Origin: Puniceicoccaceae bacterium
GTDB lineage: Bacteria; Verrucomicrobiota; Verrucomicrobiia; Opitutales; Coraliomargaritaceae
Assembly (NCBI GenBank): GCA_902587165.1
Contig: CACIKF010000001.1
Location: forward strand, 499,501 to 563,500
DNA length: 64,000 nt
Reading direction: 5' to 3'
A program made the position numbers and the translations under genes. The notes under the pieces were generated by a model, which did not search any database, was not told the DNA's origin, and was given only the letters and a program-made list of their open reading frames with translations. Positions 9,924 through 18,534 of the stretch are shown one piece after another; the stretch's first letter is position 1, and every line of letters begins with the position of its first letter.

Positions 9924-10796
9924 TTAGCTGTGTTTGGCGGTTCTCTCAGATAAAGCGACGGCTGCGATTATAAAAGCGCTCCCTAAGATCAGCCGGAGGA
10001 CTGCGTCCCCTTCAATTTCTGAGCTCTCGCCAAAGATAAAGAGGGAGCAAGCCATCGCGAGTGGGACGACTGCATTATTAAACGCAGCCAGTGTGCCCGC
10101 ACGGCAGAGTGCTGCTCCTTTGTTCCAAAGAAAAAAGCCTAGGCCAGAGGCGACGATGCCGAGGTAGGCGAGCACTTGGAGCTGATCTGCATCGAGCTGT
10201 GTGCGTTCCCAATTAGTGAGGAAGGCGCATGCGATGGCCGCGACTGCGAAGCCACCCGCATAGAGTAAGGCAAAGATCTGGTGGTCCTTGACCTCTGCGT
10301 GCACGCGCTTCCAGTCGCGGTAATAGACCTGACCAAAACCAAAGGCGATTCCGGCGATCTGCATCAGTCCGAAGGCAATCCAAAGCGAATCCATTGAACC
10401 AGCTCTAGCCTTAATAGTAGCGGCACCCGCGATGGCAAGCAGAGCGGCATAGAGATATTTTGGGTGAAACTCTCGTTTACGCAGGTCGTTTATCAACACT
10501 ACATAGAGCGGTGTTAGGATGGAAAAAAGGGCGACTAGGTGTGATTGCCCAGGGACGATTTGGAAAGCCGTCATGTAGCAGACATACATGATGCCGAACT
10601 GCACCGCGCCACAGCCGACCAGTTTGAAATGACTGCCGTGGGGAATCTTCGACCAACGCAGGAAGGGGAGGAAGGCTAAACCTGCGATACCGAGTCGCAT
10701 AGTCGCTGCAAAAACTGGGTCGACCTCACTAAGTGCCTGACCAATTAGGCCAAAGGAAAGTGCCCATATCATGGAGACAATGGCGAGGTAATGCAT
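9924..10796 (-). CDS. EamA/DMT-superfamily transporter
   Basis: A 290-residue inner-membrane protein with about ten hydrophobic helices and the internal duplication typical of drug/metabolite transporters (EamA repeats over about residues 5-130 and 145-282). It starts MHYLAIVSMIWALSFGLIGQ, where the PVFAATMRLGIAGLAFLPF segment is a common EamA feature. Substrate cannot be read from sequence; relatives export amino acids, nucleotides or drugs. It is convergent with acnB and has a strong hairpin upstream that separates it from the FecR-domain gene. A second, distinct member of the same superfamily is at 24.9 kb. Confidence 0.88.
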   Translation of the reverse strand: MHYLAIVSMIWALSFGLIGQALSEVDPVFAATMRLGIAGLAFLPFLRWSKIPHGSHFKLVGCGAVQFGIMYVCYMTAFQIVPGQSHLVALFSILTPLYVVLINDLRKREFHPKYLYAALLAIAGAATIKARAGSMDSLWIAFGLMQIAGIAFGFGQVYYRDWKRVHAEVKDHQIFALLYAGGFAVAAIACAFLTNWERTQLDADQLQVLAYLGIVASGLGFFLWNKGAALCRAGTLAAFNNAVVPLAMACSLFIFGESSEIEGDAVLRLILGSAFIIAAVALSERTAKHS

Positions 10797-10811
10797 GGCT
10801 TGAGTCTAAGA

Positions 10812-10862
10812 AAAAGCCTCGGGCTTCAGCGAACTCTTTCGAGTCGCGGAGCCGAGGCTTTT
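10812..10862 (-). terminator. Rho-independent terminator (symmetrical hairpin)
   Basis: An 11-base perfect inverted repeat AAAAGCCTCGG / CCGAGGCTTTT encloses a second inner stem (GCGA-CTC paired with GAGTCGC). It is flanked by A and T runs, so it could act on either strand. It lies downstream of the leftward FecR-domain gene and upstream of the DMT transporter, so its most useful role is ending the FecR-domain transcript. Confidence 0.75.
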
Positions 10863-10911
10863 GAAATGAAGAATAATCGCTTAAGATCTAAAAGACACAG
10901 GATTAGCTTAC

Positions 10912-11784
10912 TTAGCCTTGATCTGACGGGCTAACCACTATGACCCCTGGGTCTGTCACTGGGTCTGGAGTGATTTCAGGTGCGGGTATAATAGTGCTAA
11001 AATCAATTTCGACTGAAAGAGTGCCATCCGAGGATACCGCAACGTCGAGCCCTGGGATGGCCGAAAGCCCACTGATGATTGCGTTAAATACTGGACTTCC
11101 CTGGTTTGTCTCAACGTTACATTCTCCAGCAGGAGGGATCGGAGTGGTCGAGACTTCCGATCCGCTATCAAATGTATTTCCTTCACCATCGGCCGTATCG
11201 CCTGAGATAACTGGCGCTGTTGTCTGAGTAATCAGGTCAACCAAGCCGTCGAAGTTAGTGATCGTCAGTCTAAATTTGTTTGCGGTAAAAAGTAAACCAA
11301 TTCTGAATCTGGTTCCACGTATCGCAGCAGTTCCTAGCGCTGTCTTTATGTCGAAGGAGGATTCCTTAGTTAGCTTTTTTACATGTCCATCCAGCTGACC
11401 GTAGTCTAGTTCTAAAAGAGTTTGAGACTTGCTGGGGTCGGCCTCTAGTTCATTGTAAACACGCTGGCTTGTGTAGGGTTCTTGCTCGAGGGCAATTATA
11501 CTTAGGCTAGTATTCTGATAGAGGGTAAGTTCGGAGCCATTTGAGAAAACGATGAACGCTTTACTACCTTCAGTAGAATTGAGCCTATCACCTTCTCTTA
11601 AGATATCGCCGGCTTTGAGTGGACTTTCACGGCCCCCTACTTTTATAAAGGCAGCGCCCTCGGTTCTCATGACGAGGCCACTCACGCTGAGCACCTTTGC
11701 GGTGGCTAATTCAGCTGCGTGCGAGTACAGTGCACTGTTTACCAAAAGGCAAAATAGAGTAAAAGGGATTCGCAGAGTCTTCAT
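10912..11784 (-). CDS. Secreted FecR-domain protein
   Basis: Predicted export by an N-terminal signal peptide (MKTLRIPFTLFCLLVNSALY, cut near SHAAE) when the ATG at 11784 is used; a start eight codons upstream is possible but would spoil the signal. The protein is about 290 residues. A FecR domain follows: GAAFIKVGGRESPLKAGDIL, then a block on residues that form an extracytoplasmic sensor fold in FecR, and ALGTAAIRGTRFRIGL with the typical TAAIRGT signature. The C-terminus is rich in Pro, Asp and Ile and probably unstructured. There is no sigma factor or TonB receptor nearby, so it is not a classical FecIR system; in such orphan cases the domain probably serves as a structural or ligand-binding module. 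Confidence 0.82.
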   Translation of the reverse strand: MKTLRIPFTLFCLLVNSALYSHAAELATAKVLSVSGLVMRTEGAAFIKVGGRESPLKAGDILREGDRLNSTEGSKAFIVFSNGSELTLYQNTSLSIIALEQEPYTSQRVYNELEADPSKSQTLLELDYGQLDGHVKKLTKESSFDIKTALGTAAIRGTRFRIGLLFTANKFRLTITNFDGLVDLITQTTAPVISGDTADGEGNTFDSGSEVSTTPIPPAGECNVETNQGSPVFNAIISGLSAIPGLDVAVSSDGTLSVEIDFSTIIPAPEITPDPVTDPGVIVVSPSDQG

Positions 11785-11949
11785 GATAAAATGGTGTTGG
11801 GTGGACATATTGTCTATATTGTGAATCTATTTTAATTCTTTCCGTCTTCAAGCTTTTTATAATTTCCCAGAACGAAGCTGTGCAGTTTTACGTTTTAGTG
11901 ACACTTCTTTAAGCTTCCCAGGGGAAACGCATTCCATTTGTCTGTTGCC

Positions 11950-12717
11950 ATGACAAAATTTCGTCCCTGCATCGACCTGCACAATGGCTGCGTGAAACAG
12001 ATTGTAGGCGGCAGCTTAAGCAAAGACGGCGTAGGCCTGAAGACCAATTTTGAGAGTGACCAACCTGCTAGTTACTACGCAGAGATCTACCAGAAAGATA
12101 ATTTACAGGGCGGGCATGTGATCAAGCTCGGCGCGGGCAACGACGCTGCAGCTCTCCTAGCATTGGCCGCCTATCCTGACGGGTTACAAGTGGGAGGTGG
12201 TATCAATCTTGAAAATGCCGCCGAGTGGTTGAACGCGGGAGCTAGTCACGTAATAGTGACATCTTACTTATTTGACTTAAATGGTGTTTTTTTGCCTGAA
12301 AGATTGGATCAACTAGTGGCAGAAGTCGGCAAGGAGCGCCTCGTCATCGACTTGAGCTGCCGCGCGAAGGCAGATGGGTGGGTCGTTGCCATGAATCGCT
12401 GGCAGAACCAGACCGATCTGCTTGTCGATGCCGCTACCATTGGGGAGCTGTCTGACTGCTGTTCCGAGTTTTTGGTGCACGCCGCCGATGTGGAAGGCAG
12501 ATGCGAGGGCATCGATGAGCGGCTCGTGGAATTTCTCGGGAGCTATTGTCCAATCCCAGTTACCTATGCGGGCGGTGCGCGCTCCTTTGAAGATCTCGCT
12601 AAAGTGGATCGGCTCAGCGAAGGCAAAGTTGACCTTACTATAGGGAGCGCACTCGATCTATTTGGTGGAATGCAGGTTCAATATTCCGATTGCGTTGCGT
12701 GGAACCGGCAAAGCTAA
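11950..12717 (+). CDS. hisA: ProFAR isomerase HisA, eukaryote (HIS6)-like
   Basis: Histidine biosynthesis isomerase, converting ProFAR to PRFAR in the cytoplasm; a (beta/alpha)8 barrel. The start is ATG 11950, giving 255 residues. The sequence matches my memory of yeast HIS6 much better than of bacterial HisA: CIDLHNGCVKQIVGG, QGGHVIKLGAGND, QVGGGINLENAAEWLNAGA, VAMNRWQNQTDL, HAADVEGRCEGIDE and GKVDLTIGSALDLFGG all follow the HIS6 pattern. The catalytic aspartates are those of CIDLHNG and VIDLSCR. No other his gene is adjacent, so it is a detached member of the pathway. The function call is strong; the unusual affiliation is an inference from remembered motifs. Confidence 0.93.
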   Translation: MTKFRPCIDLHNGCVKQIVGGSLSKDGVGLKTNFESDQPASYYAEIYQKDNLQGGHVIKLGAGNDAAALLALAAYPDGLQVGGGINLENAAEWLNAGASHVIVTSYLFDLNGVFLPERLDQLVAEVGKERLVIDLSCRAKADGWVVAMNRWQNQTDLLVDAATIGELSDCCSEFLVHAADVEGRCEGIDERLVEFLGSYCPIPVTYAGGARSFEDLAKVDRLSEGKVDLTIGSALDLFGGMQVQYSDCVAWNRQS

Positions 12718-12820
12718 TTCCTTACGACTGTTCGATGGTAGTCGTCATCAACAAATCGCATGGGCTGGGTCTGCGAAACATATTCGACAAAGCCAATCGT
12801 AATATCACAATAGGGATACT

Positions 12821-13882
12821 ATGAAAATTCAGCGCGTAGCTATGGCGATGATCATCGTCTTTTTGACCTTCTATTTGCTTCATCTCGGACAGACCTTGCT
12901 CTTGCCCCTAGTCATTGCAGGGGCGATTGCGTATTTAATCAGTATTCTGGCGCATGCGATCAAAAAACTGGCTTATAAAGGTTTCTCCGTGCCCAAGCCA
13001 CTCGCGATGTTCGTCGCGATCGCGATCATACTCTTGTCGCTTTCTTATCTAATTCAGCTCATCACGGTCAATATTCAGAGTGTAATCAAGGTGGCCCCCG
13101 ATTATCAGCAAAACCTGGAGGCACTCTTTTTCAAAGCCTACAGCGTTTTCCGCGAAGGAGAAGTCCCCAATATACGCGAGTTCCTCAACCAACTTGATAT
13201 CGGGGGCTACTTGCAGAGCTTCGGCGCAACGGTTCGCGCGCTTGTTAGCAGTATGGGTATTATCACGGTATACTTAATCTTTCTTCTCTTGGAGCAGCGC
13301 ACCTTTGGCGAAAAGATCAAGGCCATCATACGCGACCCAAAACGCCAAGAGGACACCTTTGTACTCATTGATAAGATGCGTTCGGATATTCGTTCCTACG
13401 TTGGGATTAAAGTGTTAACGAGTGCAGCGACTGGATTGATCAGCTACATGGTGCTTAAACTCGTAGGTGTCGATTTCGCGAGCTTTTGGGCTGTTTTGAT
13501 CTTCTTGCTCAACTTCATTCCTACCATTGGTTCGATCATCGCTACTCTGTTTCCCTCGCTACTAACGCTTATACAGTTCCCTACGCTAGGCCCCTTCGTC
13601 GTGACAATCTCCGTGCTTACCGCTGTGCAGTTTTGCATCGGTAGCCTAATCGAACCAAGGCTGATGGGTAATCGACTCAACCTCAGCCCGATCGTTATTT
13701 TGCTCTCCCTCGGTTTATGGGGCTCCGTGTGGGGCATTCCCGGGATGTTTCTCTGTGTGCCGATCACGGTGATCATTATGATCATCTGTTCCTATTTCCC
13801 CGCGACACGACCCCTCGCCATACTGTTATCGGGGAATGGAAAGGCTGTGAGTGGCCTGAAAAAAGATCTTTATTCAACGTAG
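12821..13882 (+). CDS. AI-2E family transporter (TqsA/PerM-like permease)
   Basis: A 353-residue polytopic inner-membrane protein. Hydrophobic helices lie at about 5-50 and 65-85, then a soluble stretch, then a cluster of helices from about 135 to the end. The motif IFLLNFIPTIGSIIATLFP and the following LIEPRLMGNRLNLSP are signatures of the AI-2E (UPF0118) family. Members export the autoinducer AI-2, or act as PerM-like permeases or sodium/proton antiporters, so substrate is not settled. It is a single gene between hisA and pyc with no operon partners; an AGGG stretch just upstream might serve as a weak ribosome binding site. Confidence 0.9.
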   Translation: MKIQRVAMAMIIVFLTFYLLHLGQTLLLPLVIAGAIAYLISILAHAIKKLAYKGFSVPKPLAMFVAIAIILLSLSYLIQLITVNIQSVIKVAPDYQQNLEALFFKAYSVFREGEVPNIREFLNQLDIGGYLQSFGATVRALVSSMGIITVYLIFLLLEQRTFGEKIKAIIRDPKRQEDTFVLIDKMRSDIRSYVGIKVLTSAATGLISYMVLKLVGVDFASFWAVLIFLLNFIPTIGSIIATLFPSLLTLIQFPTLGPFVVTISVLTAVQFCIGSLIEPRLMGNRLNLSPIVILLSLGLWGSVWGIPGMFLCVPITVIIMIICSYFPATRPLAILLSGNGKAVSGLKKDLYST

Positions 13883-13964
13883 AGGAACGGACTCCTGTTG
13901 ACAAGGCTGGGCGCACTATTTTCTCTCAATTTTCAATGCCTGAATCAGTTATATTTAATCAGCT

Positions 13965-16900
13965 ATGAAGCTTCTAGCCGCCAACCGCAGTGAAATCGCT
14001 GTTCGCATCTTCCGCTCGGCCACCGAGCTCGGTTACCGCACTGTCGCGGTTTATGCCAATGAAGACCGTTTCGGTGTCCACCGTTTTAAGGCGGATGAAG
14101 CCTACCTCGTCGGTAAAGGGTATGGGCCTGTCGCCGCTTATCTCGACATCCCCAGCATTATCGATCTCGCCAAGGCAAAGGGCGTCGATCTCATTCATCC
14201 TGGATATGGTTTCCTCTCGGAAAACGCTGATTTTGCTAGAGCCTGTGAAGAAAATGGTCTCAAATTTGTAGGTCCCAGCGCGGATCTACTCGGCAGGATG
14301 GGCGATAAGATCGAAGCTCGCAAAATTGCCGAAAAGGCTAAGGTCCCCACGCTTCCTGGCACCCAAGATCCGATTAGCGACCGCAGAGAAGCGGTCAGGG
14401 TGGCCAAGAAAATCGGGTTTCCGCTCATTATTAAGGCTGCTTTTGGTGGAGGTGGTCGCGGCATGCGCGTGGTCAAAGATTCAAAAGACTTGATTCCACT
14501 TCTCGACGAAGCCCAAGGTGAAGCCGGTCGCGCTTTCGGCAACGACGCCGTCTTCCTCGAGCGCTATATTGGTCGAGCCAAACACATTGAGGTGCAAATT
14601 ATTGGTGATAAGCAGGGCAACGTCGTACACCTCCATGAACGCGACTGCTCCGTTCAGCGCCGCCACCAAAAAGTCATCGAAATTGCTCCCTCTGTCGGCC
14701 TGCCCGACGAAGTGCGGCGTGACCTCTGCGAGGCTGCTGTTAAAATTGCTAAGTCGATCGGCTATTATAATGCTGGCACCGTCGAGTTCCTCCTAGATCT
14801 CGACACCCACGAATGGTTTTTCATCGAGATGAACCCCCGCATTCAGGTCGAGCACACCGTGACCGAAGTGATTACTGGGATTGATATCGTTCGCACTCAG
14901 TGCCTCATCGCGCAAGGACACAGCCTTTTTAGTGATGAGATTGGTATTCCCCCGCAGGAGGAAGTCCCTCGCAACGGCTACGCGATACAAGCCCGCATAA
15001 CAACGGAGGATCCTGAGAAGAACTTTGCGCCCGATTATGGTAAGATAGTCAACTACCGAAGTGCCGCCGGCTTTGGGATTCGACTAGATGGTGCGATGGG
15101 TGATACTGGGTCCGTCATTACTCCGTTTTATGACTCTCTCCTCGTCAAGTTGACTGCCTCCGCACGAAGCTTCGATCTCGCCATCCAGCGGATGGATCGC
15201 GCTCTGCGCGAGTTCCGTATCCGAGGGGTCAAAACCAATATCCCTTTTATCGAAAACGTCATCCACCACGACACCTTTTCGTCGGGTCAAGCTATCACCA
15301 CGCTGATCGATACCACCCCTGCGCTGTTTAATTTCAAGCGCCGCCGAGACCGCGCCACGAAATTACTCAAACTCCTCGGTGAGACTATAGTCAACGGCAA
15401 CGAGCAAGTCAAAGGTCGCCCCGTGCCTGTAATGGACTTGCCCGTGATCTCCCCCGATTTTGATCCCAAGGCCAAAAAGCCTGCAGGTACAAAGGACTAC
15501 CTGACTAAGCACGGCCCCGAAAAATTTGCTGAATGGATGCGTCAGCAAAAACGCCTGCTCATCACTGACACAACAATGCGTGATGCGCATCAGTCCTTGC
15601 TGGCTGCTCGTATGCGTAGCGTCGACCAACTCGAAGTAGCCGACGCCATTGCCCAACACTGCGATAAACTTTTTAGCCTAGAGTGCTGGGGTGGCGCCAC
15701 TTTCGACACTTCTATGCGTTTTCTCCATGAGAATCCATTCAAGCGTCTCCGTCGCCTGCGTGAACGCATCCCCAATATATGCTTTCAGATGCTCCTTCGC
15801 GGCGCCAACGGCGTGGGCTATTCCAACTATCCCGACAATGTGATTCGCGGCTTCATTAAGCACTCCGCCGAGAGTGGGATGGATATCTTTCGGGTCTTCG
15901 ACTCACTTAACTATTTGCCGAATCTCAAGGTCGCCATGGATTCGATTCGTAAGCATACAAACTCTCTCTGCGAAGCCACTATTTGTTACACGGGGGACAT
16001 CCTTAGCTCCGATCGTGATAAATATACGCTCAAGTATTACGTCGAGATGGCGAAGGAGCTGGAAATAATGGGAGCACACATTCTTGCCCTCAAGGACATG
16101 TCGGGACTCTGCCACCCGAACGCCGCATATAAGTTGATCAAAGCTCTTCGTAAGGAGATTGCCATCCCAGTTCACTTTCATACGCACGACTCTAGTGGCA
16201 TTGCGGGTGCTTCAATTATTAAAGCCGCCGAAGCAGGCGTCGACGCGGTGGACCTTTCGATCTCATCGCTCTCTGGACTAACTGCACAGCCAAACTTAAA
16301 TTCAATTATACACGCTATGCGCGGCGACAAGCGCGATACCAAACTCGACCAAAAATTCTTCGATGACCTTTCTATTTATTGGGAGGCGATCCGCCAATAC
16401 TACGAGCCCTTCGACACCAGCCCTAAGTTCGGTTCAGCCGAGGTTTATCACCACGAAATGCCTGGTGGCCAATACACCAACCTTCGAGAGCAAGCCCGTG
16501 CTCTTGGCCTCGGTGCCCGCTGGCCAGAAGTCGTCCGCTATTATCGCGAAGTCAACGATTTGCTTGGTGACATTGTCAAAGTCACCCCGTCCTCTAAGGT
16601 AGTGGGCGACCTCGCCATCTTTCTATTGACCAAGGGCGTCGAACCAAAAGATATGGTCAATCTTGAACCTGGAACCGCCTTCCCCGAGTCTGTCGTCGAC
16701 ATGCTCTCAGGCGGTCTTGGTCAACCTAAAGGGGGCTGGCCAAAGGCTGTGCAAAAAGTCGTTCTAGGCGATCGTAAGCCCTGCATAGGACGGCCCGGGG
16801 CACGCGCTGAAAAAGTCGACCTCGAGGCCACGCGTGAGGAGGTCAAGGCTATCACTAAGCGAGTTGAATGTAGCGACGACGATTTATATGCATACCTTAT

Positions 16901-17402
16901 GTATCCGCAGGTTTTTAAAGACCTCGTCAAATACGTCAACGAGTATGGGCACGCCCGCGTTTTGCCCACCCCTGCATTTTTCTATGGCCTTAAGCCGGGC
17001 GAGGAAATCTCCGTCGAGATTCAAGAAGGCAAAATTCTGATCATTAAACTAATCTACGTGAGTGAACCCGACGAGGATGGTCTGCGCACACTCACCTTCG
17101 AGCTCAACGGTCGCGCCCGCGAGTGCGTAATCGCCGATAAATCGATCAAGAGTGAGGTCAAGCGCCGGACAAAAGCTGACTCCGCCGACAAGATGCAAAT
17201 CGGCGCCCCCATCCCCGCAATGGTCAGCGCTGTTACCGCGACCGTCGGGCATAAGGTAAAGAAGGGCGAAAAGCTCATCATACTCGAAGCCATGAAGATG
17301 CAGACCACCGTCTACGCTCTAACCGACGGCATCATCGATCAAGTCGAAGTTCAAGCAGGCGACCAAGTCGAAAGCAAAGATTTGCTAGTTAAGCTCCGTT
17401 AG
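13965..17402 (+). CDS. pyc: Pyruvate carboxylase
   Basis: Biotin-dependent anaplerotic enzyme making oxaloacetate from pyruvate, bicarbonate and ATP. The 1145-residue single chain has the full order of domains. Biotin carboxylase occupies about 1-450 and shows KAAFGGGGRGMRVVKDS and FIEMNPRIQVEHTVTEVITG. The carboxyltransferase barrel is at about 520-800 and includes TDTTMRDAHQSLLAARMRS. The biotin carrier domain is at the C-terminus with EAMKMQT, the biotinylated lysine being about residue 1111. It is a single-gene unit; no Shine-Dalgarno precedes ATG 13965. Together with acnB it feeds the TCA cycle. Very high certainty. Confidence 0.98.
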   Translation: MKLLAANRSEIAVRIFRSATELGYRTVAVYANEDRFGVHRFKADEAYLVGKGYGPVAAYLDIPSIIDLAKAKGVDLIHPGYGFLSENADFARACEENGLKFVGPSADLLGRMGDKIEARKIAEKAKVPTLPGTQDPISDRREAVRVAKKIGFPLIIKAAFGGGGRGMRVVKDSKDLIPLLDEAQGEAGRAFGNDAVFLERYIGRAKHIEVQIIGDKQGNVVHLHERDCSVQRRHQKVIEIAPSVGLPDEVRRDLCEAAVKIAKSIGYYNAGTVEFLLDLDTHEWFFIEMNPRIQVEHTVTEVITGIDIVRTQCLIAQGHSLFSDEIGIPPQEEVPRNGYAIQARITTEDPEKNFAPDYGKIVNYRSAAGFGIRLDGAMGDTGSVITPFYDSLLVKLTASARSFDLAIQRMDRALREFRIRGVKTNIPFIENVIHHDTFSSGQAITTLIDTTPALFNFKRRRDRATKLLKLLGETIVNGNEQVKGRPVPVMDLPVISPDFDPKAKKPAGTKDYLTKHGPEKFAEWMRQQKRLLITDTTMRDAHQSLLAARMRSVDQLEVADAIAQHCDKLFSLECWGGATFDTSMRFLHENPFKRLRRLRERIPNICFQMLLRGANGVGYSNYPDNVIRGFIKHSAESGMDIFRVFDSLNYLPNLKVAMDSIRKHTNSLCEATICYTGDILSSDRDKYTLKYYVEMAKELEIMGAHILALKDMSGLCHPNAAYKLIKALRKEIAIPVHFHTHDSSGIAGASIIKAAEAGVDAVDLSISSLSGLTAQPNLNSIIHAMRGDKRDTKLDQKFFDDLSIYWEAIRQYYEPFDTSPKFGSAEVYHHEMPGGQYTNLREQARALGLGARWPEVVRYYREVNDLLGDIVKVTPSSKVVGDLAIFLLTKGVEPKDMVNLEPGTAFPESVVDMLSGGLGQPKGGWPKAVQKVVLGDRKPCIGRPGARAEKVDLEATREEVKAITKRVECSDDDLYAYLMYPQVFKDLVKYVNEYGHARVLPTPAFFYGLKPGEEISVEIQEGKILIIKLIYVSEPDEDGLRTLTFELNGRARECVIADKSIKSEVKRRTKADSADKMQIGAPIPAMVSAVTATVGHKVKKGEKLIILEAMKMQTTVYALTDGIIDQVEVQAGDQVESKDLLVKLR

Positions 17403-17453
17403 TCTTTCTGCGTTGCCTAGCTTAGGTCTTAGCTTATTTTTTATGAATCTAAC

Positions 17454-17738
17454 ATGGCGGATCCACAACGAATCAAAAGCAGCCCTTTACGCTTAATTCT
17501 CAGGATTTTGGCGCTCGTTTTGATTTTGGTCTCAACCGCATTTTGGATATCCACGGGTAGCCATACTGGCTTCTCTAAGGATCGAGTCGAGATCCCGCAA
17601 GTCGACCCGATCACCCAAATCGAGTACGTCGACTATGAGGAACGCTTCGTTATGGGAGTCGAATTTCTCGCGCTGGCCTACGGACTAGGCGTTACCAGCT
17701 TCGGCCTCAGTTTCGCTTTCAGACGAAAGCCGAATTGA
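17454..17738 (+). CDS. Small membrane protein of unknown function
   Basis: A 94-residue protein that I do not recognise. It has a basic N-terminus followed by a hydrophobic helix at about 12-32 (LILRILALVLILVSTAFWI), a polar middle with many Asp/Glu and Tyr residues, and a second weakly hydrophobic stretch at about 66-88, ending in a basic tail. This suggests two membrane passes with a periplasmic loop. It lies 51 bp after pyc, and its stop overlaps by 4 nt an open frame that contains yceI, so it is probably co-transcribed with yceI. Gene reality is likely from the compact layout. Confidence 0.6.
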   Translation: MADPQRIKSSPLRLILRILALVLILVSTAFWISTGSHTGFSKDRVEIPQVDPITQIEYVDYEERFVMGVEFLALAYGLGVTSFGLSFAFRRKPN

Positions 17739-17773
17739 CTTTTCACTTTTCTACCAAAAGCTTTCACAATACT

Positions 17774-18400
17774 ATGCAGACTGTAAAATCTCTCCTCATT
17801 ACCTACGCAATACTCTGCGCTGGTTCGCCCTCACTTCAAGCAGAGGTCAAAACCTATGACTTCGAAGACCCGAAGGGGGTCAATAATGTCTCCTTTCTCT
17901 TAGATGCACCTCTCGAATCTATCAGCGGTAATGCAAAGGGCGTGAGCGGCATCGTGACTTTTGACTCTGCAAATCCAAATGCCGTCTCCGGCAACATAAC
18001 GATTGAGACTGCCTCCCTTACTGCAACTAACAACAAGCTGCAAGAGCACATGCTCGGCAAAGGATGGCTTGATGCGGCTAGCCACCCTGTGATTACTTTT
18101 GTGGCGAAGAAGATCTCGAAGATTGAAGAGCTCAAAGATGGTTTCAAAGCACAGCTCACTGGCGACTTTACCCTTAAGGGCGTGGCTAAAGAACTGACCG
18201 TCCCCGTCACATTTACGTATCTGCCCGACATGCTTGGAAAACGCTCAAACGGAGCAATGGAGGGTGACCTCCTCGTGCTACGTTCGACCTTCACCATCAA
18301 ACGTAGCGATTATGGAATCAAGCCTGGGCAGAATTTGGACAAGGTAGCCGATGAGATCGAGCTACGCCTAGCTATCGCCGGTGCTGCGCCGGACGCTTAA
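17774..18400 (+). CDS. YceI family periplasmic protein
   Basis: A secreted lipocalin-like beta-barrel that binds isoprenoid or other lipids in related structures. Start ATG 17774 is chosen because it gives a clean signal peptide (MQTVKSLLITYAILCAGSPS, cut after LQA); an upstream start at 17735 would bury it. The 208-residue protein shows the YceI pattern: an N-terminal strand (FEDPKGVNNVSFLLDA), SGNITIETASLTATNNKLQE, HPVITFVAKKI, then GDFTLKGVAKELTVPVTF and RSDYGIKPG near the end. Precise ligand is unknown. Confidence 0.9.
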   Translation: MQTVKSLLITYAILCAGSPSLQAEVKTYDFEDPKGVNNVSFLLDAPLESISGNAKGVSGIVTFDSANPNAVSGNITIETASLTATNNKLQEHMLGKGWLDAASHPVITFVAKKISKIEELKDGFKAQLTGDFTLKGVAKELTVPVTFTYLPDMLGKRSNGAMEGDLLVLRSTFTIKRSDYGIKPGQNLDKVADEIELRLAIAGAAPDA

Positions 18401-18534
18401 GAGCAGCCGGCATCATTTCCTAAAAAAATGTAATTGGTGCTTCCAAGCCTAGAGTCTTCCTTTCGCATCAAGTGGGGACTTGTCCGTGGGCTTGTTGCAT
18501 AGCATTATCAGGCGTGAGATTACTGAGAATTAGC

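Noticed and set aside
10912-11784. FecR-FecI iron-signalling system
   Set aside because: No sigma factor, TonB receptor or anti-sigma membrane helix next to it; the protein is exported by a signal peptide.
12722-12745. Inverted repeat ACGACT / AGTCGT just after hisA
   Set aside because: Only six pairs and no T run, so I do not call it a terminator.
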